Positions 1 through 8,709 of a DNA stretch of 64,000 bases are shown here, one piece after another. The DNA is from Yaniella flava (GTDB lineage: Bacteria; Actinomycetota; Actinomycetes; Actinomycetales; Micrococcaceae). The position numbers were made by a program, and so were the translations under genes. The stretch's first letter is position 1. Each line of letters begins with the position of its first letter. A model generated the notes under the pieces. That model searched no databases. It was given only the letters and a program-made list of their open reading frames with translations, and was not told where the DNA came from. The stretch covers positions 62,001 through 126,000 of the forward strand of contig NZ_BAAAMN010000003.1 of assembly GCF_039529295.1 (NCBI RefSeq), given 5' to 3'.

Positions 1-428
1 GCGAGTTTTTTGATTGTCTCGAGTGCCTCGTCCAATGTACCGTCGCGTGCCAACTCAACGGTGTCATTGGGATGAATCGCAAGTGCGCCGCGCAGCCGTG
101 GCTCTTGGTCAAGTGCCTCGAGGGTGTATTTGGCGGATTCAAGATCCGTGGCCACTTGCACCGCCCCGACCACATTGACGGTGGTTGCCGCATCCATCGC
201 CTGAGTTGGCGTGACGTGCACCAGCCCGTCCCGAAAGTCGAGGTGAGCGTGGTTGTCGATGACCGGAACCGGCGAGGGTGCTGGTGCCGGAGGGTAGACG
301 AGTTTGCGCTTGCGTCCGGTGTATTCATCGGTCGCAGAGCGTACGGGGCTGCCATCGCTGCCAACATTGTCGGTCTGTGGCAGGTAGTGCTGAGGAGTCT
401 GTGGTTCGGGTTGTGCTGAGGTGGACAT
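1..428 (-). CDS. tatD: TatD family metal-dependent hydrolase, N-terminal part (runs off window)
   Basis: The minus strand from the ATG at 426-428 is open to the window edge and gives about 142 residues. After a ~55-residue Pro-rich extension comes the metal-binding HxH motif in the context VIDNHAHLDF. Then come GAVQVATD and LAIHPND, which match the TatD deoxyribonuclease/hydrolase family (TIM-barrel metallohydrolases with 3'-5' exonuclease activity). The C-terminal two thirds, with the remaining metal ligands, lie outside the window. A TAAAGCT-like -10 (TAAGCT, 436-441) sits 7 nt before the ATG and there is no good ribosome site, so the mRNA is probably leaderless. tatD near rsmI and pmt is a familiar actinobacterial grouping. 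The family call is firm; the cellular substrate is unknown. Confidence 0.85.
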   Translation of the reverse strand, partial: MSTSAQPEPQTPQHYLPQTDNVGSDGSPVRSATDEYTGRKRKLVYPPAPAPSPVPVIDNHAHLDFRDGLVHVTPTQAMDAATTVNVVGAVQVATDLESAKYTLEALDQEPRLRGALAIHPNDTVELARDGTLDEALETIKKL

Positions 429-435
429 GACCCCT

Positions 436-441
436 AGCTTA
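436..441 (-). promoter_or_regulatory. -10 element of leaderless tatD
   Basis: The hexamer TAAGCT on the minus strand ends 7 nt before the tatD ATG, which places the predicted transcription start at or next to the start codon. The TANNNT pattern recurs at several genes in this window. No clear -35 was identified. Confidence 0.45.
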
Positions 442-446
442 ACCGT

Positions 447-484
447 CACTGCCCCACCGAGTTCAACGACTCGATGGGGCAGTG
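447..484. terminator. Hairpin downstream of gabD
   Basis: Inverted repeat CACTGCCCCA (447-456) / TGGGGCAGTG (475-484), with an inner GAGT/ACTC pairing. It follows the gabD stop on the minus strand but lacks a clear U-tract. It may terminate gabD transcription and insulate tatD, whose promoter lies just beyond it. Confidence 0.5.
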
Positions 485-497
485 TGTCGGTATGAAC

Positions 498-1979
498 TTA
501 TTTTACGTTGTGTGGGTTTGGCATACCGATGTACTGAACTGAGGTGTACTCAGCAATCCCTTCGGTGCCACCTTCGCGACCCATGCCGGACTGTTTGACG
601 CCACCAAATGGTGCAGCAGCGTTGGAGATGACGCCGGCGTTGAAACCGATCAGGCCGAATTCGATTTGGTCTGCAACTCGCAGTGCGCGATTGTGGTCCT
701 TGGTGTACATGTAGGCGGCCAGGCCATATTCGGAGGCGTTCGCCAACCGAATAGCATGGTCTTCGTCTTTGAACTGCACAACCGGTGCCACTGGGCCAAA
801 GATCTCTTGGGCCAAGATGGGTGAATTTTCCAGCACGGACAGGATGGTTGGTTCATAGAAGTAGCCGTCGCCGTCAACCTTTTTGCCACCGGTGACCACT
901 TCAGCGCCTGCTTCGACGGCTTCGGTCACGAGACCGTGGACGTCTTCACGCGCGTTTTCGTCGATGATTGGACCAACGTTGACGTCGGCTTCGGTACCAC
1001 GTCCGACTTTGCGTGCGCGCATGGCTTCAGCAAATTTGGTGTTGAATTCTTCGGCAACGTCTTCGTGCACCAAAATACGGTTTGCAGCGGTGCACGCTTC
1101 ACCCATGTTGCGCAGCTTGGCAGCCATCGCACCCTCGACTGCAGCGTCGATGTCGGCGTCGTCGAACACGATGAATGGCGCGTTGCCGCCCAGTTCCATC
1201 GAGGTCCGCAGCACGTTTTCCGACGCATCGGCGAGCAGACGACGACCAACCGGAGTGGAACCCGTGAAGGAGATCTTACGCAGACGGCTATCTTTCATCA
1301 GTGGACCCGAGATCTTCGAGGCTGACGAGCCCGACACGACGTTGAGCACACCGGCTGGCAGACCTGCATCGAGCATTGTCTGGGCGAAGTACTGCGAGGT
1401 CAGCGGGGTCAACTGTGCTGGCTTGAGCACCATGGTGGCCCCTGCGGCAACCGCCGGGGCGACTTTACGAGTGGCCATGGCCAGCGGGAAGTTCCACGGC
1501 GTGACCAACAGTGATGGGCCAACTGGTTTGTGACGCACGATCATGGAGAGATTGCCCTCTGGGGTGGTGCCGAAGCGGCCGTAGTGACGCACGGTTTCTT
1601 CGGAGAACCAGCGGAGGAATTCGCCGCCGTAGTTCACTTCACCACGTGATTCAGCAAGTGGTTTACCCATTTCCAGGGTCATCAGCAGTGCGAAATCTTC
1701 GGCGCGCTCCTGCACGAGGTCGAAGGCACGACGCAGAATCTCGGCGCGTTCACGTGGTGCGGTCAAAGCCCACTCGGCTTGGACTTCGTCAGCTGCAGCC
1801 AGCGCTTTCAGGGCATCTTCGGAGCCGCCGTCTTGCAGACGGAGAAGTTCTTTACCGGTGGCTGGGTCGTATACCGGAAAGGTATTTCCGGAAGAGGCGT
1901 CTACCCATTCACCATTGATGAGTAGGCCGGTGGGAACGCGTTCGAGCAGTTCTTTTTCTTGTTGTGCGCTGACAGTCAC
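498..1979 (-). CDS. gabD: NAD(P)-dependent succinate-semialdehyde dehydrogenase
   Basis: A 493-residue aldehyde dehydrogenase superfamily protein of normal length. Family landmarks are visible: TPWNFP (160-165), the cofactor-loop SFTGSTPVG (237-245), the general-base Glu in MELGGNAPF (E262) and the catalytic Cys in GEACTAANR (C296). The GEACTAANR context and overall sequence resemble GabD, which oxidises succinate semialdehyde to succinate at the end of the GABA shunt. Another semialdehyde cannot be excluded. The start is a GTG with AGAAGG about 7 nt upstream. No gabT or other GABA gene is adjacent, so it appears to be transcribed alone. Confidence 0.88.
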   Translation of the reverse strand: MTVSAQQEKELLERVPTGLLINGEWVDASSGNTFPVYDPATGKELLRLQDGGSEDALKALAAADEVQAEWALTAPRERAEILRRAFDLVQERAEDFALLMTLEMGKPLAESRGEVNYGGEFLRWFSEETVRHYGRFGTTPEGNLSMIVRHKPVGPSLLVTPWNFPLAMATRKVAPAVAAGATMVLKPAQLTPLTSQYFAQTMLDAGLPAGVLNVVSGSSASKISGPLMKDSRLRKISFTGSTPVGRRLLADASENVLRTSMELGGNAPFIVFDDADIDAAVEGAMAAKLRNMGEACTAANRILVHEDVAEEFNTKFAEAMRARKVGRGTEADVNVGPIIDENAREDVHGLVTEAVEAGAEVVTGGKKVDGDGYFYEPTILSVLENSPILAQEIFGPVAPVVQFKDEDHAIRLANASEYGLAAYMYTKDHNRALRVADQIEFGLIGFNAGVISNAAAPFGGVKQSGMGREGGTEGIAEYTSVQYIGMPNPHNVK

Positions 1980-2150
1980 GGGGTACCTTCTTTCGATGTG
2001 TCGGAGAAGTTCAACTCGCCATTCAATCTAACACGCAGTGGTTGCGCTGATGGCTCTCATACCGTTTATGAGTATAGAAGTTAGGCATGCCAGGTATTCC
2101 TGATGTGCATTACCGGTGGAGCATTTCATGTCGAGCCAGAATGTTTTGGC

Positions 2151-2693
2151 TTATCGAAACTTGAACATCCTCCACATGAAATAGCCTAGGCTAAGCATCA
2201 TGAGTGCAACCGCTACCCAGGTCCAGTGCACAGAGAAAACTCCCAACCAGCTGCCCACCATGACCAGCATGATCAGAGCGCAGCTGAATGCTAACCAGGC
2301 CATCATTTGGACAGCATTTTTATATTGGCGTTGGACGTTGTGTTCGGTCAGCATGAACGGGAAATTGTAGATTCTTGGATAACGCGCAAGAATCACGACA
2401 CCGACGGTGGTCACCGCCAGCATGGCCAAGGTTCCCACACTCTCCCAGGAAGAACCTACGCGAGTCACGTCACCGCTGAAGTCATAGTGCATGGGCAAAT
2501 TTTCATCCATGCTGAGGGAACGAAAGAAGAAGTATACGAACAGTCCGAGCGCAAGGACGGCACTGATGCCAAGGAGGCCTTTGTGCAGGGGGTCCAATGC
2601 GAACGCAGGCTGTGGTCTTTCTTGGAAACTGGTGTAGACCACACCCCCATCGCGATTACGGATCGGGTCTCGAGTACGTCCACCTTCGGTCAT
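2151..2693 (-). CDS. DUF1648 domain membrane protein
   Basis: About 180 residues with four hydrophobic segments. A soluble stretch with the LPMHYDFSGDVTRVGS motif is typical of DUF1648, a small domain common in Gram-positive membrane proteins of unknown function. The ATG at 2691-2693 is preferred because AGGAAG (2704-2709) lies 10 nt upstream. An in-frame GTG at 2720 would add nine residues but has a poorer ribosome site. The protein ends in a positively charged tail (RMFKFR). It is monocistronic, between gabD and the divergent ferrochelatase gene. Function unknown. Confidence 0.72.
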   Translation of the reverse strand: MTEGGRTRDPIRNRDGGVVYTSFQERPQPAFALDPLHKGLLGISAVLALGLFVYFFFRSLSMDENLPMHYDFSGDVTRVGSSWESVGTLAMLAVTTVGVVILARYPRIYNFPFMLTEHNVQRQYKNAVQMMAWLAFSCALIMLVMVGSWLGVFSVHWTWVAVALMMLSLGYFMWRMFKFR

Positions 2694-2969
2694 GCGTGCT
2701 TTTCTTCCTATGATTTTCACCTGCGACTCTGCAAACTTGATGTTTCCAGGCTATTGAAGTCCTCACAAGGTCTAGCGGGCTATATCCATGAGGCATGGGG
2801 ACTACAGTGAGGTTGGCCACTATCCCTGAGGGCGCGTCATGGTAACCGCGACCCAAATGGTCTTGGTCTAGCGCCGATGACTAGACTAATGGCGGACCAA
2901 GCGGTCCGACATCATTACACACTTGCGACACCTTGAATATTCGTATTGCCCAACTCTCAGGAGGCTCGC

Positions 2970-4205
2970 GTGACCGAGTGGTCCAAACCTCAACCTTCAT
3001 CCCGCGTCGTTGTACAGGCTGGTGCTGCCGTGCCGGCGGCAACCCCGGAAGCTGCCGCCGGTGACAAATGGGTTGAAATCCCTACCGAATTCGATGCCAT
3101 CATGCTGTCGTCCTATGGCGGACCAAATGGCCAGGACGACGTGCTGCCGTTCTTGCGCAACGTCACGATGGGGCGCAATGTCCCAGATGAGCGCCTCGAA
3201 GAAGTTGCGGTACACTATCGCGAAGCCGGTGGTGTCAGCCCGATTAACGAACAGAATCTGGCGTTGAAAGCCGCCATCGAAGACGAACTCAAGCGTCGGG
3301 AGATTGACCTACCGGTCTACTTCGGCAACCGCAACTGGGACCCATATTTCACCGAGGCGGTCTCGAGGGCACACGAGGACAATAAGGTTGCAGACCGTCC
3401 GACAAAGATTTTCGCACTTGTGACCTCGGCCTACTCGGCGTACTCGTCGTGCCGTCAGTACCGTGAAGACTTCGCCGATACGTTGGAGGCACTGGATCTG
3501 TGGGACGAGGTCCAAATCGACTCGTCACGCACGTTCTTTGATCATCCAGGGTTTGTGAATCCGTTCATCGAAGGCACGCTGAAGGCCCTCGCCGAATTGG
3601 TGGATGAGAATGGCGAATTGGACCTGACCAAGGATGTTGAAGTCCTGTTTTCAGCACATTCCATTCCGATCAAAGACAACGCGCAGTCCGGCGAACCAGA
3701 TGAGCACGACTACGCCGACCTGGGCGCATACCAGGCCCAGCACCTGGCCGTCGGCGGGCTCGTCATGGACTCCGTCAAAGAACAGTACGGCATCGATGTG
3801 CCGTGGAAACTGGTCTACCAGTCCGAATCTGGACCGGGTCACATTCCGTGGCTGAAACCCGACATCAACGACTACCTTGAAGAAGTCTCGTCGACGCGCA
3901 AGGCCGTCGTGGTTGTCCCGGCAACGTTTTTATCCGACCACATGGAAGTCTGGTGGGACCTGGATATTGAGGCCAAGGAAACCGCCGACGAACAGGGTCT
4001 GGGCTATAAGCGTGTCGCCACCCCGGGTATCCACCCAGAGTTTGTGGCCGCCATGGTGGATCTCGTGGAGGAACGACTCAACGGAACACCGGCGGCAGAA
4101 CGTCCAGCGCTCACCTCATATGGTCCAGGCTACGATGTGTGCCGCGCCGGCTGCTGCCAGGGTTCCGGCAAGCTCCGTGCCGCAATCGGTGGTCTGCTGC
4201 CATAA
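2970..4205 (+). CDS. hemH: Ferrochelatase (coproporphyrin III type)
   Basis: The protein is 411 residues from the GTG at 2970, chosen because AGGAGG (2959-2964) sits 5 nt upstream; a TTG at 2946 is in frame but unsupported. It inserts Fe2+ into a porphyrin. In Actinomycetota the substrate is normally coproporphyrin III (CpfC). Seen in the sequence: SSYGGP near the N-terminus, the metal-site His in FSAHSIP (H230) and the SDHMEVWWDLD segment with its conserved Glu. Four Cys (C161, C391, C395, C396; CRAGCC near the C-terminus) have the spacing of the [2Fe-2S] ligands of actinobacterial ferrochelatases. No other haem gene is adjacent. Confidence 0.92.
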   Translation: MTEWSKPQPSSRVVVQAGAAVPAATPEAAAGDKWVEIPTEFDAIMLSSYGGPNGQDDVLPFLRNVTMGRNVPDERLEEVAVHYREAGGVSPINEQNLALKAAIEDELKRREIDLPVYFGNRNWDPYFTEAVSRAHEDNKVADRPTKIFALVTSAYSAYSSCRQYREDFADTLEALDLWDEVQIDSSRTFFDHPGFVNPFIEGTLKALAELVDENGELDLTKDVEVLFSAHSIPIKDNAQSGEPDEHDYADLGAYQAQHLAVGGLVMDSVKEQYGIDVPWKLVYQSESGPGHIPWLKPDINDYLEEVSSTRKAVVVVPATFLSDHMEVWWDLDIEAKETADEQGLGYKRVATPGIHPEFVAAMVDLVEERLNGTPAAERPALTSYGPGYDVCRAGCCQGSGKLRAAIGGLLP

Positions 4206-4219
4206 CAAATGTTGAAATG

Positions 4220-4265
4220 CCGGTGATGCGCCACGACCTCAGAGTCAGCGCATCACCGGTTTTTT
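4220..4265. terminator. Bidirectional terminator between hemH and rsmI
   Basis: A perfect 12-bp stem (CCGGTGATGCGC, 4220-4231, with GCGCATCACCGG, 4248-4259) followed by TTTTTTG on the plus strand. Placed between two convergent genes, it can serve both. Confidence 0.85.
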
Positions 4266-4269
4266 GTGT

Positions 4270-5148
4270 CTACTTATCCGCGAGTGCGGCGTTATAGAGT
4301 TCGCGCGCCGAATGCCCTGTGTCGTGCCCCACGGTGCGGGTTGCTGCTTTCAACCGCTCCCCATCCTGAACGCGCGTGCGCACATCGGCCAGGGCTTGTT
4401 CAAACGTCGTCGGTTCTTCCGCCGGCGCCGGCCCCACAACAATGACGATCTCACCTTTCATTGTCTTGGACTCCGCCCACTCGACGAGCTCAGCGACACT
4501 GCCCCGGGCAATCTCTTCATGATATTTCGTCAGCTCCCGCGCTACCGCTGCCGAACGATCCGAGCCAAATGCGTCGGCCATCGCCTGCAGTGTTGCCGCA
4601 GTACGATGGGGCGATTCATAAAAGATTAGCGTCCGGGTTTCAACCGCGAGCGCCGCCAGGGCCTTGGCTTTCTCCCCCGTCTTGCGCGGCAGAAAGCCCT
4701 CGAACGCAAACCGGTCGGTGGGGAGCCCAGACAACACCAGCGCGGTCACCGCAGCCGACGCACCCGGGGCAACCGTCACGTCAATATTTGCCGCAATCGC
4801 CTCGCGCGTCAACCGATACCCAGGATCAGAGATCGCCGGCATCCCGGCTTCGGGTACGAACACCACGCGCTTGCCAGCACGAATCTCGGCGATAAGCCCC
4901 TTCGACGACTGCGCCTCGTTATGTTCGTGATGCGACACCACTGTGGCCGAGAATTGCACCCCTGCGGCATGTAGGAGCTTATGTAATGACCGGGTATCCT
5001 CGGCGGCAATAATATCGGCCTGGCCCAAGACATCTTTAACCCGGTCGGTGAGATCCGCCAGATTCCCAATGGGTGTGGCGGCCAGGGTTAACGGGGCCAC
5101 GAGGGCAACTGATGCATCGTCGTCGGATGCTGTGTTGGGTGCGTCCAT
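4270..5148 (-). CDS. rsmI: 16S rRNA (cytidine(1402)-2'-O)-methyltransferase
   Basis: About 292 residues from the ATG at 5146-5148. The minus frame stays open further upstream, but a longer start would intrude deep into the divergent pmt gene and exceed family length. RsmI signatures of the tetrapyrrole-methylase fold are present: LAATPIGNLADLTDRV, AAEDTRSLHKLL, VVSHHEHNE, VFVPEAGMPAISDPG and FEGFLPRKTGEK. It 2'-O-methylates C1402 in the decoding centre, together with RsmH. A weak GGGAA precedes the start. It is divergent from pmt, as in other Actinomycetota. Confidence 0.92.
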   Translation of the reverse strand: MDAPNTASDDDASVALVAPLTLAATPIGNLADLTDRVKDVLGQADIIAAEDTRSLHKLLHAAGVQFSATVVSHHEHNEAQSSKGLIAEIRAGKRVVFVPEAGMPAISDPGYRLTREAIAANIDVTVAPGASAAVTALVLSGLPTDRFAFEGFLPRKTGEKAKALAALAVETRTLIFYESPHRTAATLQAMADAFGSDRSAAVARELTKYHEEIARGSVAELVEWAESKTMKGEIVIVVGPAPAEEPTTFEQALADVRTRVQDGERLKAATRTVGHDTGHSARELYNAALADK

Positions 5149-5179
5149 GTTCCCATTATCCGCGCTGAGCACCGGTAGC

Positions 5180-6820
5180 ATGGCCTGTGTGTCAAAGAAA
5201 CAACTGAGCCAATCCCCAGCATGGTTATCCAGCCCGAATGCGGCATTCTCACTGTCAGGGCTCAAGGCGCGGTTGTTGTACCCGAATTTCACCCTGGGTC
5301 CCACCGGCTGGATCATCGCCGCCGTGGTGACCCTAGCTGCGGGGCTTTTACGCTTCTGGAACCTGGCGAACCCCCAAGAGCTCATTTTCGATGAGACCTA
5401 CTACGTCAAAGATGCCTATTCGCTATGGCATTTTGGTTATGAACGGTCCTGGAGTGATGACGTCGACGAGGCGTTTGCCGCGGGTAACGCCCAACCCGGC
5501 GAGGACGCCTCCTATGTAGTGCACCCGCCCGCCGGCAAATGGCTCATTGCAGCGGGAATGGCCCTGTTTGGTTTCGAGAATGCGTTCGGATGGCGTTTCT
5601 CCGCTGCCCTGGTTGGCACCCTGGCTGTACTGGTCACGTTCGTCTTAGCCGCCAAACTTTTCCGCTCGTTGTTCTTGGCATCCACGGCCGGTGTCTTGCT
5701 GGCCGTGGAAGGTCACCACATCGTCATGTCCCGAGTGGGCCTGCTCGATATTTTCTTGGGACTTTTTGTGCTCGGAGCGTTTTGCGCGCTGGTTGCTGAC
5801 CGCACCTGGGGGCGCCGACGCCTCGTCGCAGAACTCGCCACCAGATACCGTCGAGTCGTCTCCCCCGCGGCCACCGACGACGACAAGACCGCTTGGCACA
5901 GCACGATGCCCTACGGCCCGTGGCTGGGCTGGCGGCCGTGGCGCATTGCAGCCGGTGTGCTGCTGGGGGTCGCAGTGTCGATCAAGCTCTCCGGCCTCGC
6001 GTTCGTGGCGGTCTTCGGGTTACTGACGGTCTGGTGGGATGCCAACGCCCGAAAAACCGCCGGAATACGACGCTGGTTACCCGGCGCGACGGTGCTGGAC
6101 GGCCTGTGGGCGTTTGTTTCCGTCGTCATCGTGGGGGCGATCACCTATGTGGGCACCTGGCTGGGCTGGATTATCAGTTCGGGTGGCTACTACCGCAACT
6201 GGGGTGCCGAAAATCCAAGCATCCTGCCCGATTGGCTCGCCTCACTGATCCACTATCACGTCCAATCCACGCAGTTCCACACGGGGCTGGACAGCGATCA
6301 CAATTACGCGTCCTCGGCCTGGACCTGGCCATTTGCCGGACGACCGGTATCGTTCTTTTACCGCACCGAAGAAGACGGTGTCACATGCGCGGCAGAACAG
6401 TGCTCGGCGGCCATTCTCGATCTCCCGAATCCCTTGATCTGGTGGACGGGCCTGCTGGCGCTGGTGTTCATCTTCTTGCGCTGGCTGCTCGTGCGCGATT
6501 GGCGGGCCGGCGCCATCTTGGCCGTCTATGTTGCCGGGCAGCTGATCTGGGTCATCTGGCCCGAGCGCACCATGTTCTTCTTCTATACGGTCGCCTACGT
6601 CCCGTTCCTGATCCTGGCGATCGTCTATGTGGCAGGGCTCTGGTTGAACCGAACCACTACGGCAGGCACACCGATCTCCCGGCAGGTCGCCATCCTCGCC
6701 ATCGGCATGTTCGTGCTGCTGGCACTTGTGGTCAGTGCATACTTTTTACCGGTGTGGACGGGCGAGCCCATCAGCCTGGAACAATGGCAACGCCGCATGT
6801 GGCTGCAGTCCTGGATATAA
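5180..6820 (+). CDS. pmt: Polyprenyl-phosphate-mannose:protein O-mannosyltransferase (GT39)
   Basis: A multi-pass membrane protein of 546 residues. It carries the PMT acidic motif in LIFDETYYVKDAYS (D71, E72), then HPPAGKWLI, a long extracytoplasmic loop (YRNWGAENPSILPDWL) and a run of C-terminal membrane helices. The family transfers mannose from polyprenyl-phosphate-mannose to Ser/Thr of exported proteins at the Sec translocon. The start is uncertain: ATG 5180 avoids overlap with rsmI, while ATG 5147 adds 11 residues and overlaps the rsmI start codon by two bases. Neither has a strong ribosome site. Confidence 0.88.
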   Translation: MACVSKKQLSQSPAWLSSPNAAFSLSGLKARLLYPNFTLGPTGWIIAAVVTLAAGLLRFWNLANPQELIFDETYYVKDAYSLWHFGYERSWSDDVDEAFAAGNAQPGEDASYVVHPPAGKWLIAAGMALFGFENAFGWRFSAALVGTLAVLVTFVLAAKLFRSLFLASTAGVLLAVEGHHIVMSRVGLLDIFLGLFVLGAFCALVADRTWGRRRLVAELATRYRRVVSPAATDDDKTAWHSTMPYGPWLGWRPWRIAAGVLLGVAVSIKLSGLAFVAVFGLLTVWWDANARKTAGIRRWLPGATVLDGLWAFVSVVIVGAITYVGTWLGWIISSGGYYRNWGAENPSILPDWLASLIHYHVQSTQFHTGLDSDHNYASSAWTWPFAGRPVSFFYRTEEDGVTCAAEQCSAAILDLPNPLIWWTGLLALVFIFLRWLLVRDWRAGAILAVYVAGQLIWVIWPERTMFFFYTVAYVPFLILAIVYVAGLWLNRTTTAGTPISRQVAILAIGMFVLLALVVSAYFLPVWTGEPISLEQWQRRMWLQSWI

Positions 6821-6832
6821 TGACCCATACCA

Positions 6833-6861
6833 TTACAGTGTGACTGTTATTACGGTAGACT
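6833..6861 (+). promoter_or_regulatory. fadD promoter with palindrome in the spacer
   Basis: TTACAG (-35, 6833-6838), a 17-bp spacer and TAGACT (-10, 6856-6861) upstream of the acyl-CoA ligase gene. The spacer region contains a perfect palindrome, ACAGT-gtg-ACTGT (6835-6847). TACC (6828-6831) and GGTA (6854-6857) form looser outer arms. The placement suits a repressor operator, though the repressor is not identifiable. Confidence 0.5.
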
Positions 6862-6897
6862 GAACCGCGGCAATTTCCACCAACGAAAAGAGGCCCC

Positions 6898-8709
6898 GTG
6901 CACATCGCGACACCCGAAATCCATCGGCTCGATCCGAAATCGAATCTCACCGATCTCGTCGTCGAACGACTCGGCGCGGATCCTGCCCGCGTGGTGTATG
7001 CGGTACAACGCTCCGAGGATCTCAACAAGCTGGCCTGGGATGACGTCACGGCGTTTCAATATCTCAGCCAGGTGCGCAAGATCGCCAAGGGGCTCATTGC
7101 CTCCGGCGTGCAACCCTTAGACATGATCGCCGTGATGTCGCCGACCAGCTACGAATGGGCTCTAGTGGACCAAGCTATATGGTTCGCCGGCGCAATCTCG
7201 GTCCCCATTTACGACACGTCATCACCGTCACAAATCGCGCACATCCTCAACGATTCTGGTGCCCAGAAGATTTTCGTCGCCGGAACCACTCAGGCCCGTG
7301 CGGTCGACCGGGCCATCGAGCAACACGGCCTTTCCGACATCGAACAGTTTGAACTCACCGACGCCGGGCTGGACGTCCTGGCCGAAGCCGGCAGCGACAT
7401 CTCCGATGACGAGGTTGAGACCGTGCGATCGTTGGCGACCATGGAGTCCACCGCGACCGTGGTCTACACCTCGGGCACGACCGGTGCGCCAAAGGGTGCC
7501 TTGATCTCGCACAGCAACTTGGCAGAGGGCGCCGTCAACATTGTGCCCTGGGCCGAGGAGATTGTGCTGTCTCGACACACCCCGCGACTGCTGATGTTTT
7601 TGCCCCTGGCCCACATTCTGGCGCGCGCAGTCCAGTATTTCTGCCTGGTGTCGGGTATTCAGGTGGCCCACACATCGGATACCACCAACGTCACCAAAAT
7701 CATGGGCGCCTATCAGCCCACCTGGTTGCTCGTTGTGCCACGCGTTTTGGAGAAAGCCTATAGCGCCGTGCTCACCCAGGCCGAGAATGCGACCGGTCTG
7801 CGCAAAAACCTGCTGACCGATGCCATCGAGGTGGCCGAACAGTGGTCGCGGGCCCGTCAGTCAGGTGACATACCGGTTGGGCTGCGCATCAAACACGCAT
7901 TCTATGATCGGGTGGTCTATACCAAAATCCGCGAAGTCTTCGGCGGTGAAGCCCAAGCCGCGATTTCCGGGGCCAGCCCACTGAATGAGAAACTCGCGCA
8001 CCTTTTTACCGGCATGGGCTTGGGAATATACGAAGGCTACGGCCTGACCGAATCGACGGCCCCGGCCTCCGTCAACGTGCCGCACAGCGTCCGGCTAGGT
8101 TCGGTTGGCAAGCTGGTACCGGGTATGGAAGCCAAACTGTCCGACTCGGGCGAACTGCTGCTGCGCGGTGTAGTGGTCTCCCCCGGGTATCTCTCCGCCG
8201 ACGATAACGCCGACTCGTTCGATACCGAAGGCTGGTTTGCGACAGGTGACGTCGCCGAAATCGATGACGACGGGTTCATCTACATCACCGGGCGTACCAA
8301 AGATCTCCTCGTGACCGCCGGCGGGAAGAATGTTTCGCCGGGGCCGCTCGAGGAGACCATCTCGATGGCACCCATCGTGGGTCACGCCGTCGTCGTCGGG
8401 GAAAATAAGCCGTTCGTCGGGGTGCTCATTTCGCTGGACGCCGCCGAACTGGCCGCGTGGGCGTCGCGTCGTGGCAAAGAGGGGCTCACACTGGACGAAG
8501 CGCGCACCGATGAAGACGTGCACGCCGAGATCCAGAGCTACATTGACCTGGCAAACCAGAGCGTGTCCCAGGCCGAATCCGTACGCAAAATGGTCATCCT
8601 GCCAACCGAGTTATCGCAGGAGACCGGGCACGTCACCCCGTCTGAGAAACTGCGCCGTGCCTCAGTGGTCGTAGACTTCGATGAAGCGATGGCCGAACTC
8701 TACGGCTGA
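6898..8709 (+). CDS. Long-chain fatty acid-CoA ligase (FadD15-like)
   Basis: A 603-residue AMP-forming acyl-CoA synthetase. The P-loop TSGTTGAPKG is at 191-200. It is followed by LPLAHILARAVQYF, the adenylate-binding YEGYGLTEST, GWFATGDVAEIDDDGFIYITGR and the catalytic-Lys region near the C-terminus. The sequence resembles the FadD15 group that activates long-chain fatty acids for oxidation or lipid synthesis; acyl specificity cannot be read from sequence. The GTG at 6898 has AAAGAGG just upstream. Its end overlaps the convergent DUF1461 gene by 10 bp. A palindromic site in its promoter suggests repression. Confidence 0.88.
   Translation: MHIATPEIHRLDPKSNLTDLVVERLGADPARVVYAVQRSEDLNKLAWDDVTAFQYLSQVRKIAKGLIASGVQPLDMIAVMSPTSYEWALVDQAIWFAGAISVPIYDTSSPSQIAHILNDSGAQKIFVAGTTQARAVDRAIEQHGLSDIEQFELTDAGLDVLAEAGSDISDDEVETVRSLATMESTATVVYTSGTTGAPKGALISHSNLAEGAVNIVPWAEEIVLSRHTPRLLMFLPLAHILARAVQYFCLVSGIQVAHTSDTTNVTKIMGAYQPTWLLVVPRVLEKAYSAVLTQAENATGLRKNLLTDAIEVAEQWSRARQSGDIPVGLRIKHAFYDRVVYTKIREVFGGEAQAAISGASPLNEKLAHLFTGMGLGIYEGYGLTESTAPASVNVPHSVRLGSVGKLVPGMEAKLSDSGELLLRGVVVSPGYLSADDNADSFDTEGWFATGDVAEIDDDGFIYITGRTKDLLVTAGGKNVSPGPLEETISMAPIVGHAVVVGENKPFVGVLISLDAAELAAWASRRGKEGLTLDEARTDEDVHAEIQSYIDLANQSVSQAESVRKMVILPTELSQETGHVTPSEKLRRASVVVDFDEAMAELYG

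Noticed and set aside
5893..6843. 316-residue plus-strand frame within pmt
   Set aside because: Arg/His-rich shadow of pmt, which has clear family motifs.
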